Source: Blastococcus sp. TF02A-35 (GTDB lineage: Bacteria > Actinomycetota > Actinomycetes > Mycobacteriales > Geodermatophilaceae). From it: 63,214 nucleotides of DNA. The translations under genes were made by a program, and so were the position numbers. The notes under the pieces were generated by a model, which was not told where the DNA came from, searched no databases, and worked only from the letters and a program-made list of their open reading frames with translations. The stretch spans positions 1 to 63,214 of the forward strand of contig NZ_SPQP01000022.1 in NCBI RefSeq assembly GCF_004571075.1. Direction: 5' to 3'. Shown piece by piece: positions 7,441 to 14,670 of this stretch (within the stretch, counting starts at the first letter, position 1; every line of letters begins with the position of its first letter).

Positions 7441-8472
7441 GTGAGGACCCTCAGTGCGATGCGCGCCCGCGACCCCGAGGCTGCCGTGCGCAGCGCCGCG
7501 CTGATCCTCGCCGTGTGCGCGGCCTGCGTCGCCGGTTTCACCCTCCTGCAGCCGATGGACGGGCCCGCCGAGACCGCGTCCTGGGTGGGCGTCGCGGTGC
7601 TCGGCGCCGCCTCGGTGCTGTGCCGGGTGGTGCCCGCCGAGCGGCTGGACCGGGTGGGTGCCGGGGTGTTCATCGCGCTGGGCGGCGTCGTCCTGGCCTG
7701 CAGCCTGAACCTGCTGACCGAGGACACCTCCGCGGCCGCCCAGGCGTTCCTGGCCTTCCCCGTCCTGTGGGCGGCGGCGCACCTGCGTGCCGGCGCCATC
7801 GCCCTGGTCACCGGGGTCGCCATCGCCGGTGACTGCGTGACGCTCTTCCTCATGCTGCCCGCCGAGGCCGCAGCCGTGGACGTCGTCTTCTTCGGCGCGG
7901 TCCTCGTGGTGATGGCGCTCATGCTGGTGCGCGCCAACCGGGTGCAGGACCGCCTCGTCGCGGCCCTGCGGGAGCAGGCGACCGTCGACCCGCTGACCCG
8001 CCTCACCACTCGGCGCGGCTTCGAGGACGCGCTCGGCCGGACCCTCGCCCTCTCCGGGCCGGGCGGGACGGCGCTGGTGCTCATCGACGTCGACTCGTTC
8101 AAGCGGATCAACGACACCCACGGGCACCCGGTGGGCGACGAGGTCCTCGCCCACCTTGCCGGGGTGCTGCGCGGGAAGGTCCGGGCCGCCGACGCCGTCC
8201 TCTCCCGGCTGGGGGGCGACGAGCTTGCCGTGCTCATGCCCGGGTGCAGCCGCGAGGTGGCGGCCCGGCGCGCCGAGGAGCTGCTGGAGGCGGTCCGCGC
8301 CGAGCCGCTGGTGCTCCCCGACGGCACGGTGGTGCCGCTGTCGATCAGCCTGGGCGTGGCGCACGCCGCCCGGTCCTCGCAGGACCGGACGTCCCTGTAC
8401 ACGGCCGCGGACTCGGCGCTCTACGACGCCAAGCGCGCCGGCCGGGGGCGGGTGTCGCTGGCTCCGGCATGA
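7441..8472 (+). CDS. Membrane-bound GGDEF diguanylate cyclase
   Basis: The product is 343 aa, starting at GTG 7441 behind GATGAGG. Residues about 18-162 form six hydrophobic segments (for example VGAGVFIALGGVVLACSLNLL and VVFFGAVLVVMALMLV), a MASE-like membrane sensor. Residues about 180-340 are a GGDEF domain with DVDSFKRIND and an active-site GGDEL at about 258-262, so cyclic di-GMP synthesis is plausible. Spacing of the preceding RAAD to the active site is one residue longer than the canonical inhibitory I-site, so product inhibition is uncertain. It is the last chromosomal gene left of the element. Confidence 0.85.
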   Translation: MRTLSAMRARDPEAAVRSAALILAVCAACVAGFTLLQPMDGPAETASWVGVAVLGAASVLCRVVPAERLDRVGAGVFIALGGVVLACSLNLLTEDTSAAAQAFLAFPVLWAAAHLRAGAIALVTGVAIAGDCVTLFLMLPAEAAAVDVVFFGAVLVVMALMLVRANRVQDRLVAALREQATVDPLTRLTTRRGFEDALGRTLALSGPGGTALVLIDVDSFKRINDTHGHPVGDEVLAHLAGVLRGKVRAADAVLSRLGGDELAVLMPGCSREVAARRAEELLEAVRAEPLVLPDGTVVPLSISLGVAHAARSSQDRTSLYTAADSALYDAKRAGRGRVSLAPA

Positions 8473-8539
8473 GCCGTCCCGGCACGGCGGGGGGTGCGTG
8501 ATCCCCTGATCGGCGTCGGGTAGTCTTCAGCTCGCACTC

Positions 8540-8624
8540 GTCCGGGTGGCGGAATGGCAGACGCGCTAGCTTGAGGTGCTAGTGCCCTTTATCGGGCGTG
8601 GGGGTTCAAGTCCCCCCTCGGACA
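8540..8624 (+). tRNA. tRNA-Leu (anticodon GAG)
   Basis: An 85-nt class II tRNA. The acceptor stem GTCCGGG pairs with CTCGGAC (one G-T pair), discriminator A is at 8624, and CCA is not encoded. The anticodon arm CTAGC-TTGAGGT-GCTAG gives anticodon GAG (codons CUC/CUU). A long variable arm precedes the T-arm, whose loop reads GTTCAAG. The 3' part from 8604 is the integration site of the downstream element, which restores an intact tRNA. Confidence 0.95.
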
Positions 8625-8630
8625 CAGACG
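8604..8630 (+). repeat. attL: left 27-bp direct repeat (tRNA-Leu 3' end)
   Basis: The 27 bases from the T-loop G of tRNA-Leu to ACAGACG are identical to 27226-27252. After one mismatch the next 13 bases (AGCCCCAGGAACC) also match, so homology spans 41 bp with a single difference. Confidence 0.9.
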
Positions 8631-8670
8631 AAGCCCCAGGAACCTGCAGGTCAGGGACCTGGGGCTTTTT
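8631..8670 (+). terminator. Rho-independent terminator after tRNA-Leu
   Basis: AAGCCCCAGG (8631-8640) pairs with CCTGGGGCTT (8658-8667), closed by a 17-nt loop and followed by a run of T. It would end tRNA-Leu transcripts. A sister hairpin with the same stem lies just outside the right end of the element. Confidence 0.85.
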
Positions 8671-8695
8671 GCTGTTCCGCCCCGCGAAGGCCTGC

Positions 8696-8715
8696 TGATA
8701 CCGCGGTGATACTTG
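8696..8715. promoter_or_regulatory. Candidate arm-type integrase/Xis sites, left end
   Basis: Two direct copies, TGATACCGC (8696-8704) and TGATACTTG (8707-8715), start 11 bp apart, just inside attL. Related copies occur just inside the right end (27088-27108). Paired near-identical short sites flanking a core att region are typical of arm-type binding sites of tyrosine recombinases. No other part of the element was seen to carry such a pair, but this was not checked exhaustively. Confidence 0.4.
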
Positions 8716-8723
8716 GATTCGCA

Positions 8724-9077
8724 TCACAGCTCCGGCCGGCCGTAGCGGCGGTCGAACTCATGACGGGCCCCATCAGGCAACACGTCATACAGCTCGCGGA
8801 GCTGGTCGACATGCCGCTCCTCCAGCTCGTCGAACAGCTGGATCCACGACGGCGGGCTATCCCACTGCCGCCGCAGCAGGATGTCCCAGACCTGCATACC
8901 TCGATCCCGGTGGTCTTGAGACGCCAACAGCGCGGCGAGGATCAGGTCGTTGGCAGCGCGCTGCTCGGCGTCCGTGACGCGATCCAATAGCTGCATGCGC
9001 CGCAGCACGTCCGGCGAAGGCGCGATGACCAAGTCGATCAGCACCTGGACGACGTCAGCTCGGATCTCGTCGGTCAT
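8724..9077 (-). CDS. Hypothetical protein between integrase and attL
   Basis: A 117-aa, mostly helical, charged protein (MTDEIRADVVQVLIDLVIAP, then ELEERHVDQLRELYDVLPDG). No recognised domain. GGAGG lies six bases before the ATG, and the gene starts three bases after the integrase stop, so it is the last gene of the repressor-integrase transcript and sits between int and the attachment site. Its position would suit an accessory recombination or immunity factor, but nothing in the sequence shows it. Confidence 0.7.
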   Translation of the reverse strand: MTDEIRADVVQVLIDLVIAPSPDVLRRMQLLDRVTDAEQRAANDLILAALLASQDHRDRGMQVWDILLRRQWDSPPSWIQLFDELEERHVDQLRELYDVLPDGARHEFDRRYGRPEL

Positions 9078-9080
9078 GGG

Positions 9081-10283
9081 TCAGCCTCCAAGGAGAATGG
9101 CGAACCGGTCGGCGGCCTGGCGGCCCATGCCGGGGTGGACGTGCTGGTAGACGGTGAGCGTGATGGTGGCGTTGGCGTGCCCGAGACGCTCGGACACGAC
9201 CTTGACGGGCACCCCGTCGGCCAGGAGCAGCGTCGCGTGGGTGTGCCGGAGGTCGTGCAGGCGGATGGCCGGCAGGAGGTCCGCACCCATCGCCTTCCGC
9301 GCCTGCGCCACCTGGCCGACGAACCGTCGGGAGAACCGCTCAGGGTGACGGTGGGCGCCTGTGAGCTCCCCCAGCACAAGGGCTGTGTCCCGGACCAGGT
9401 CGAGCGCTAGGCCGCCGCGGACGGCGCGGTAGGCCCGGAGAGCTGCGACGGTGCCGGCGTCCAGGTCGACCACGCGTGACTGACCCGTCTTGGTGGGGCC
9501 CTCCACCAGCTGCTCGCCGCCACCCTTGGTCTTCACCACGCCAACGGAACGGCGCACCTGCACCCTGCCCGCGTCGAGGTCGACGTCGCGCCAACGCAGG
9601 GCGAGCGCCTCCCCGCGGCGCATCCCGGTCGCGGCCAGCAGACGCCAGCCCATCGCGAGGTCCTTGTCTCGAGCGTCGGCCCAGCCGAGGAACCGGCCGA
9701 GCTCGATCGCGGTCCAGGCCTGCATCTCCGGCGGCCGCGCCTCCGACGCACTCGGTGGGGTCGCCCGGTCCGTCGGATTCAACGCGAGCCGCCCTTCGCG
9801 GACCGCATCACCGAGCGCCGACCGCAGGATCGTGAAGACGTAGCGGACCGTGCGGGCGGAGAGCCCGCCTTGACCGTCGGCCCGACCGGACGCCTCGAGC
9901 TTGCGCATCCACGCGTTCAGCGCCGGACCGGTGAGCCGGGCGACCGGCGTCGTCCCGAGGTGCGGGTCGATGTGCAACCGGATGTTTTTGCGGTAGGAGG
10001 CCAGCGTGGCGGGACTGAGCCGCTGGCCGGCCACCCACTCCTCCAGGTAGGCGTCCAGCCGCTGCTTGCTCGGCTCCACCCACTCCCCCCGCTCGGCCTT
10101 CCTGATCTCCTCCCGCAGCGCCGCCGCGGCGTCCCGTCGGCTCAGGAAGCCCCGTCGGAGCACCTGCTTGCGGGAGCCGTCCGCCTGCGTGACGCCGTAC
10201 TTGATGAGGAACCGGGGGCCGGCCTTCGTCTGGTACTCGCTGATGGAGCCTTCGCCGGCCTGTCGGCGCCGTGGCTTGGTCAC
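9081..10283 (-). CDS. int: Tyrosine recombinase (phage integrase)
   Basis: This 400-aa integrase begins with an AP2-like arm-binding segment (about 1-55, ISEYQTKAGPRFLIKYGVTQADG). A core-binding SAM-like domain follows (about 65-160, LDAYLEEWVAGQRLSPATLASY), then the catalytic domain. Catalytic residues visible are Arg in ATGMRRGEALALRW, Lys in GPTKTGQSRVVDL, His-x-x-Arg in HDLRHTHATLLL, His in VSERLGHANATIT and the nucleophile Tyr in LTVYQHVHPG. It lies beside attL as expected. Its GTG start overlaps the repressor stop by four bases, so repressor and integrase are translationally coupled. Confidence 0.95.
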   Translation of the reverse strand: MTKPRRRQAGEGSISEYQTKAGPRFLIKYGVTQADGSRKQVLRRGFLSRRDAAAALREEIRKAERGEWVEPSKQRLDAYLEEWVAGQRLSPATLASYRKNIRLHIDPHLGTTPVARLTGPALNAWMRKLEASGRADGQGGLSARTVRYVFTILRSALGDAVREGRLALNPTDRATPPSASEARPPEMQAWTAIELGRFLGWADARDKDLAMGWRLLAATGMRRGEALALRWRDVDLDAGRVQVRRSVGVVKTKGGGEQLVEGPTKTGQSRVVDLDAGTVAALRAYRAVRGGLALDLVRDTALVLGELTGAHRHPERFSRRFVGQVAQARKAMGADLLPAIRLHDLRHTHATLLLADGVPVKVVSERLGHANATITLTVYQHVHPGMGRQAADRFAILLGG

Positions 10284-10846
10284 TGCTCCCCCTGCTCACG
10301 CCGGTGTTCTTCGAGCAGGTCCCGGTAGAACTGCGCCCGCGCCTCAGCCTCCTCGCGGTTCGGCCCCCAGTCCTCGGCGAGCGCGTGGCGATCAGCATCG
10401 GCTCGAGCGACTTCCTGCTCGAAGCGCTTCTCCCATTGCTGAGGCTCGTTCGTGCGAGTCACCGCGACGATGCTGCGCAGGAGTTGGAGGTAGTTCGACA
10501 TCTGCCGGTCGATCTCCTCGCGCTCCAGCACACCGCGTCGAATGTCACGAGCCAGCCGCACGTCGAACAGCACGTCATCGGGCAGCAGGAGTTCCGGCAA
10601 GGGAATCTCGAAGACCCGGGACAGCGCCAGGGCCTCATCCACGGTGATCGCCCTCCGGCCATTGGGCTTCTCGATGGCCGAGATGGCTGGCTGGCCGAGT
10701 CCGCGGAACCCCTGGGCCTGCACCTGTCTCGCCAGCTCGGCTTGAGACCAACCCCGCCGGGTCCGCTCCGCCACCATCCGGCGAGCCAGGTGCCCCTCCT
10801 TGCCGACATCGGCTAGGAGCTCGACCAGCGTTTCCCAATCGGGCAC
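10280..10846 (-). CDS. XRE-family repressor (CI/Stl-like)
   Basis: The start is GTG 10846, where AGGAG lies six bases upstream, giving 188 aa. Residues about 20-80 are a lambda-repressor-type HTH (RRMVAERTRRGWSQAELARQV, then QPAISAIEKPNGRRAITVDEALAL). The C-terminal half is a long helical region rich in Arg and Glu (about 110-188) with no peptidase-like Ser/Lys pair, so RecA-stimulated self-cleavage is not indicated and derepression may need a partner protein. It is divergent from the AlpA-like genes and probably represses both directions through the inverted repeat at 10895-10918. Confidence 0.85.
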   Translation of the reverse strand: MPDWETLVELLADVGKEGHLARRMVAERTRRGWSQAELARQVQAQGFRGLGQPAISAIEKPNGRRAITVDEALALSRVFEIPLPELLLPDDVLFDVRLARDIRRGVLEREEIDRQMSNYLQLLRSIVAVTRTNEPQQWEKRFEQEVARADADRHALAEDWGPNREEAEARAQFYRDLLEEHRREQGEQ

Positions 10847-10885
10847 AGCACGCTCCTGATCTCCGTAGCTATGGATATTGCTTAG

Positions 10886-10918
10886 ACCGTAACAGCGCGT
10901 GCCAATGCTGGCAAGCGC
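10886..10918 (-). promoter_or_regulatory. Repressor-integrase promoter with overlapping operator
   Basis: On the minus strand, TTGCCA (complement of 10909-10914) and TACGGT (complement of 10886-10891) are separated by 17 bp, a good -35/-10 pair driving the repressor. The -35 lies inside an imperfect 24-bp inverted repeat (10895-10918, centred on TGCCA-ATGC-TGGCA, nine of ten arm pairs matching). The repressor would thus switch off its own promoter, and perhaps the divergent one. Confidence 0.55.
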
Positions 10919-10975
10919 TGAACGCTCCACACTGGGCTATGGCGATTCTGCGCATCAGCGATGGGAGATCTGGTG

Positions 10976-11173
10976 ATGGCCGAGCTTGAAGACCTGCTCA
11001 GCACCGCCGAGTTCGCACAGAAGGCGAAGGTCCCGGCAGGCACTGTCCGGCACTGGCGGGACGTCGGCACCGGCCCGGCCTACCTGCGGATCGGGCGGCA
11101 CGTGCGGTACCGGCCGAGCGACGTCATGGCGTGGCTCGAGGGTCAGCGTGTCTCGACTGGCGACGCCGCATGA
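10976..11173 (+). CDS. Excisionase/AlpA-like HTH protein
   Basis: 65 aa starting at ATG 10976, eight bases after GGGAG. The whole protein is a MerR-type winged HTH: LLSTAEFAQKAKVPAGTVRHW is the DNA-reading helix pair, and GPAYLRIGRHVRYRPSDVMAWL is the beta-hairpin wing and third helix. This is the HTH_17/excisionase family. It is the first gene of the rightward transcript, where AlpA-like activators or Xis proteins sit in satellites and prophages. Confidence 0.8.
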   Translation: MAELEDLLSTAEFAQKAKVPAGTVRHWRDVGTGPAYLRIGRHVRYRPSDVMAWLEGQRVSTGDAA

Positions 11174-11472
11174 ACCTCACCGCCGCCTGCCGAAGCGAAG
11201 CCGCGGCTCTGACGGTGGCGCAGGTCGCGCAGATCCTGGAGGTCGACGTCCGGACCGTCTCCCGCGCCTGCGACGAAGGGCAGATCCCGTCACTCCGCGT
11301 CGGTCGCCGGCTGCTCATTCCCCGACTGCCGCTGCTCGCCCTCCTCGGGGCGGCCCCGGACATGGACGAGGCCGGGCCCGCCAGCCCGGCCTTCGCCACC
11401 ACGAACACTCACAACTCAACAGGAGTCACCACCAATGCTACCGCCGCGAGGCCGATCCACCTGGCCAGCTGA
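11170..11472 (+). CDS. Second MerR/excisionase-type HTH protein
   Basis: 100 aa, with its ATG overlapping the previous stop (ATGA). Residues about 10-55 form another HTH (LTVAQVAQILEVDVRTVSRACDEG, IPSLRVGRRLLIPRLPLL), only distantly similar to the gene before it. A Pro/Ala/Thr-rich tail follows. Two such HTH genes in a row suggest one controls excision and the other early transcription; which is which cannot be told. Confidence 0.75.
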   Translation: MNLTAACRSEAAALTVAQVAQILEVDVRTVSRACDEGQIPSLRVGRRLLIPRLPLLALLGAAPDMDEAGPASPAFATTNTHNSTGVTTNATAARPIHLAS

Positions 11473-11623
11473 CCCGCCAGTCCTCGACGACCACGAGCTG
11501 TGGGCGTGGCAGGCGGCGCTTGACCACCTCGCCGCCCGAGGGCTGCGCGGGATCGTGCCGCCGCACGTCGCAGGAGCCCTCACTGGCCGCCGGCGCCGAC
11601 GCCACCTGCGGGTGGTCCGGTGA
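11435..11623 (+). CDS. Small hypothetical protein
   Basis: 62 aa. AGGAG at 11421-11425 precedes the ATG at 11435 by nine bases, and the stop overlaps the next GTG, so the frame is well placed for expression although it overlaps the tail of the preceding gene by 38 bp. It contains LDDHELWAWQAALDHLAARGLRGIVPPHV and a basic end (GRRRRRHLRVVR, possibly nucleic-acid binding). No family is recognised. Confidence 0.5.
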   Translation: MLPPRGRSTWPADPPVLDDHELWAWQAALDHLAARGLRGIVPPHVAGALTGRRRRRHLRVVR

Positions 11624-12051
11624 CCCGGCCTTCGCCGCTGCCGCTGCCGCAGCTGCTGCCGTGGGAAGCCCGACTGCTCGCCCTGGCCGACGGGCAGCCG
11701 ATCCCCGACTACGGCTCCCGCGAGTGGCGCGCCCTCCCCGAGGACTCCCCCATCCGCGTCGCAGCCTGCGTCCAGGCCGCTGCGGCATGGCGGACGTACA
11801 CCGACCCCACCGAGATCGCCCTACGCCTACGCCTCGAACTCGACGAGGCCCGCGAGCGCGACCGCCAAGAACAGGAGCTGGACGGCTGGACGCCAACCCT
11901 CACCCGGAAGCAGCGCGCCAGCTACGCGCGCCCCGGCCCGTCCCAGCTCGAGCTGGCGCAGCGCCGCGGGGAGCCGGCCGCCGCCGACCGGGCACGCGCC
12001 CAAGCCGCGGCCATTGCCGCCCACCGGCTCCCCGACGAGAGCGCCGCATGA
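11620..12051 (+). CDS. DUF2742-like phage protein
   Basis: 143 aa from a GTG that overlaps the previous stop. Its central segment, PDYGSREWRALPEDSPIRVAA followed by VQAAAAWRTYTD, resembles the short DUF2742 proteins of actinobacterial prophages such as phiRv1-type elements. A charged helical tail follows. Function unknown; in related prophages such genes lie in the early region beside replication genes, as here. Confidence 0.55.
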   Translation: MTRPSPLPLPQLLPWEARLLALADGQPIPDYGSREWRALPEDSPIRVAACVQAAAAWRTYTDPTEIALRLRLELDEARERDRQEQELDGWTPTLTRKQRASYARPGPSQLELAQRRGEPAAADRARAQAAAIAAHRLPDESAA

Positions 12052-12296
12052 GATGGCAGCCGGCCCTCTTCGACGAGCCGGTCACCCGCGCCACCGTCGC
12101 CGTCGAGGTAGGGCCCCGATCGGCATGGCTTCGCGGCTACGGCCTCCACCGACTCCTCGAGGAGCTCGACGTCCCCGTCATGATCTGCCCCTTCCGCCGC
12201 TGCCTCACCATGCCCGTCGACCGGGTCGGCGACCTGCTCGCCCTTCTCGAGCACCGGGACAAGCGGGTCGTCGAACTCACCACGGTCGAACGGTGA
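12048..12296 (+). CDS. Small hypothetical protein upstream of the helicase
   Basis: 82 aa. The ATG overlaps the previous stop (ATGA), and its stop overlaps the helicase GTG, so it belongs to the same tightly coupled early transcript. It is a small alpha/beta protein (QPALFDEPVTRATVAVEVG, then VPVMICPFRRCLTMPVDRV with two cysteines). No family is recognised. Confidence 0.6.
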   Translation: MRWQPALFDEPVTRATVAVEVGPRSAWLRGYGLHRLLEELDVPVMICPFRRCLTMPVDRVGDLLALLEHRDKRVVELTTVER

Positions 12297-13450
12297 GCGT
12301 CCCCCGCCTCGTCGCCCCCAACGAGTGGGTGCCGCCGCCGGATCGGGCACCGGACGAGCCGAAACGCATCGCCTCGCCGGCTGGGCCAGCGCTGCAGTTT
12401 CGCACCTTCGGGCAGCTCGCCGCCGACGTCGACGCTGCCGGCCCGCGGCGCTGGCTCATTCGCGGCATCTGGCCCGCGGGCGCCTACGGGGTGCACGCCG
12501 CCGAGCCCAAGGCCGGGAAGACATGGAACGCGCTCGACCTGGCCGTGTCCGTCGCCTCCGGCACGCCTTGGCTCGGCCAGCACCCGATCGACACCAGCGG
12601 CCACGTCGTCGTATTCGCGGGCGAGGGCGGCGACGGCAACATCGTCCGCCGAGTCCGCGCCATCGCGACCGGCCGCGGGATCACGAGCGACGACATGCCC
12701 ATCAGCGTGTGCACCCGGGCCCCGCACCTCGCCGACGACGAGCACCTCGCCGCCATGGCCGACCACCTCGCCGCGACAAGGCCCGTCCTCGTCGTCCTCG
12801 ACCCGTTCTACCTCGCCGCCGGCGGGGCCGACGGCAAAGACCTCTACTCCATGGGCCGGCTGCTGGAGAAGCCCCAGCATCTCTGCGAGCACGCCGGGGC
12901 CTCCCTCGTCGTCGTCACCCACTTCAACCGCTCCCGCGACCTCAAGGGCGCAGCGCGCATCACTGGGGCCGGGCCAGCCGAGTGGGGCCGCGTCCTCATC
13001 TCCGCCGAGGTCCTCTCGCGCCACACCGACCCGACCACCCAGGCCACCACCGTTCTCACCTCCCTCGACGTGCAAGGCGGAGAAGTCCCCGACCAGACCG
13101 TCCGCGTCCGACGCACCATCCGCGCCCTCGACCCCGACGACCTCGACAGCGCCCTCGAGTACCGCGTCGATGAACCGGACGCAGCCGAGTCGACACCCAC
13201 GGCCGCCGGAAGCGACCTCTCCCCCGCCGGCGCCAAGCTCCTCGCCGCCCTCGACGCCCAAGAGACACCCCAGCCATGGGGCGCCCTGGTGGATCACATC
13301 AGCGCCGCACACGGCCACGGCCTCCGCCGACCCACCGTCTCCACCGAGCTCAACAAGCTCCGCGACCGCGGCCTCGCCGACTACCTCGACACCGGTCACG
13401 GCAAGGAGCGCCTCTGGTACCGAATCCGAACGGAGACCCCCGCAGCATGA
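12293..13450 (+). CDS. RepA-type AAA/KaiC-like replicative helicase
   Basis: 385 aa from GTG 12293 (coupled to the previous stop). The Walker A motif is AAEPKAGKTWNALDLA (about 68-83), Walker B is VLVVLDPFYLAAGG (about 163-176), and a sensor-like strand VVVTHFNRS follows. This matches hexameric RepA/AAA_25 helicases of RSF1010-type plasmids and phages. The C-terminal 70 residues (LLAALDAQETPQPWGALVDHI, RDRGLADYLDTGHGKERLWY) look like a winged helix that could bind the origin. The iteron-like array begins 14 bp after its stop, supporting a role as the element's replication initiator or helicase. No primase domain is seen. Confidence 0.85.
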   Translation: MSVPRLVAPNEWVPPPDRAPDEPKRIASPAGPALQFRTFGQLAADVDAAGPRRWLIRGIWPAGAYGVHAAEPKAGKTWNALDLAVSVASGTPWLGQHPIDTSGHVVVFAGEGGDGNIVRRVRAIATGRGITSDDMPISVCTRAPHLADDEHLAAMADHLAATRPVLVVLDPFYLAAGGADGKDLYSMGRLLEKPQHLCEHAGASLVVVTHFNRSRDLKGAARITGAGPAEWGRVLISAEVLSRHTDPTTQATTVLTSLDVQGGEVPDQTVRVRRTIRALDPDDLDSALEYRVDEPDAAESTPTAAGSDLSPAGAKLLAALDAQETPQPWGALVDHISAAHGHGLRRPTVSTELNKLRDRGLADYLDTGHGKERLWYRIRTETPAA

Positions 13451-13788
13451 CCACACCCCCGGACCTGTCAGCACTGTCAGCTGACACGTCACCTGACACC
13501 ACGCTGACAGGAGGGTGTCAGCGTCAGCTGACACCTCTGTACGGGACACCCCCTGCTGACACCCCTCTGCTGACACCCTCGACGAGCGAACTGGCGTCTC
13601 TTCGTGGCTCCAACCTCTTGAGCGTGAGCGACCTCTTGAGCCGCTCTGGAGCGTGCGGGGTATCGCTGGCGGTATCGGGAACTGCGGCCATCGCGCTACT
13701 GCTCGCGTCCGCGCAGCTCAGAGCCGGTCAGACTCGCCTCAAGCGGCGGGATCGGACGTCCCCCCTCACCCCTGCGCAGTACCGGTGA
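13447..13788 (+). CDS. Possible small protein overlapping the iteron region (doubtful)
   Basis: A 113-codon frame whose ATG overlaps the helicase stop and whose TGA overlaps the next GTG, so spacing favours translation. Its first 45 residues are the read-through of the TGACA repeats and are low-complexity (LSADTSPDTTL). Residues about 60-95 include a hydrophobic stretch (VSLAVSGTAAIALLLASAQL). It could be a genuine short membrane protein grown over an origin, or only spacing between genes. No family recognised. Confidence 0.3.
   Translation: MTTPPDLSALSADTSPDTTLTGGCQRQLTPLYGTPPADTPLLTPSTSELASLRGSNLLSVSDLLSRSGACGVSLAVSGTAAIALLLASAQLRAGQTRLKRRDRTSPLTPAQYR
13465..13576. repeat. Iteron-like array of CTGACA/TGTCAG motifs (candidate replication origin)
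   Basis: Nine copies of CTGACA(C/G) or its complement lie in 112 bp, beginning at 13465, 13474, 13481, 13493, 13504, 13515, 13528, 13556 and 13570. Most are 11-14 bp apart, about one helical turn, and two abut to form the palindrome TGTCAGCTGACA (13475-13486). The array follows the helicase gene directly, as origin iterons do in rep-ori modules of satellites and plasmids. Confidence 0.6.
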
Positions 13789-14006
13789 GCGGCCGCAGCG
13801 AGCAGTGCACCGCTATGTCGAAGCGGACCAGGCGCCGGTGTGGGCAACTCGTCCCGGGTGGTGGCGTGTGCATGTGGCACGGAGGTGCCGCCGGTCAGAT
13901 CGCGCGGCAGCGGGAGGCCCGTCTGGCTGCTGCTGAGGCGCAGGCGATGTTCGCGGACACCTACAAGCCGCGGGACCCGGGGAGGCGCTGGCGGCGGCAG
14001 CCGTGA
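13785..14006 (+). CDS. Small Cys/His phage protein (HGGA type)
   Basis: 73 aa from a GTG overlapping the previous stop. EQCTAMSKRTRRRCGQLVPG and VCMWHGGAAGQ provide a C-x9-C-x8-C-x2-H pattern of a small zinc-binding fold, followed by a helical Ala/Arg tail. This is a recurrent small protein of actinobacteriophages, usually encoded near the packaging genes. It is often annotated hypothetical or HNH/terminase-associated, but no HNH catalytic motif is visible here. Confidence 0.65.
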   Translation: MSGRSEQCTAMSKRTRRRCGQLVPGGGVCMWHGGAAGQIARQREARLAAAEAQAMFADTYKPRDPGRRWRRQP

Positions 14007-14302
14007 ACGCCGACCAGGTGCTGCGGTCGCTGCAGCAGCGGGTGGAGCTGTCGGGTGAGCTGCGGGCGCACGACCTCGAGGCGTTGCGCACGTGGATGGA
14101 GTTGGTGTCCCGGCTCTCGAAGGCGGTGTTGGACGCCAAGGTCGACGAGCGCCGGATGCGGCTGTCGGAGCAGACGGCGGCCGAGTTCGTGGTGGCGATG
14201 AAGGCGGTGCTGGTCGCGTTGGGCCACGACCCGTCGCACCCTGCGGTGCTGCGGGTCGTGAGCACTCAGCTCAGGGCGCTCGATGCGGGGGCCGGCGCAT
14301 GA
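14003..14302 (+). CDS. Phage protein of the terminase-adjacent helical family
   Basis: 99 aa from a GTG overlapping the previous stop. It is almost entirely helical: a coiled-coil N-terminal half (LQQRVELSGELRAHDLEALR), then SKAVLDAKVDERRMRLSEQ and a C-terminal helix. The VLDAKVDERR pattern is typical of short proteins paired with the HGGA gene just before the large terminase in many actinobacteriophages. Here the large terminase is absent. A small-terminase-like role is possible but not shown. Confidence 0.6.
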   Translation: MNADQVLRSLQQRVELSGELRAHDLEALRTWMELVSRLSKAVLDAKVDERRMRLSEQTAAEFVVAMKAVLVALGHDPSHPAVLRVVSTQLRALDAGAGA

Positions 14303-14391
14303 CCGTCGTGTGCCCACCTCGTGCCCACACTGCGGATCAGCGCAGGTCAGTCGCCCGTCAGGGGATCAGCTATCCCTGGGTCGGCGCCGCT

Positions 14392-14640
14392 TCAGAGGCT
14401 GGTGAACCCGGCGTCGCTCTGCGCCGGTCGCTTCAGCCAGTAGGTGTCCGAAGCGACGTCCACGGACAGCAGCTCCCAGCCGTCCTCTCCGAGCTCGTCG
14501 AGCAGTGCCACGGTGTGGTCGGGGCCCACGTTGTGCAGGTTGGCCTGCAGGTCGGACTGCATGGGCGACAGCACGTACTGCCGCCCCCCACCGCCGGGAA
14601 GGGGGACGACGCGAACCAACAGGTGCTCCCACTGCTCCAT
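14392..14640 (-). CDS. DUF4177-like small protein
   Basis: 82 aa, leftward within a rightward block. It shows the pattern MEQWEHLLVRVVPL ... LDELGEDGWELLSV ... WLKRP, that is, an N-terminal strand, the conserved GWEL turn and a final strand, as in DUF4177 proteins. Function unknown. The ribosome site is weak. A second protein of this type lies at 18635-18814. Confidence 0.6.
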   Translation of the reverse strand: MEQWEHLLVRVVPLPGGGGRQYVLSPMQSDLQANLHNVGPDHTVALLDELGEDGWELLSVDVASDTYWLKRPAQSDAGFTSL

Positions 14641-14670
14641 GCCTCGGACCGTAGTGGCTCGGCACGGGGC

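Noticed and set aside
7353-8402. Upstream extension of the M20 peptidase to a 791-aa protein
   Set aside because: The extra N-terminus is antisense to the GGDEF gene, with Ser/Arg/Thr shadow composition and no ribosome site; ATG 7352 fits the family.
13460-13580. A CRISPR array at the TGACA repeats
   Set aside because: The repeats are 7-mers in both orientations with 11-14 bp spacing and no constant long repeat or spacers; no cas genes are in the window.
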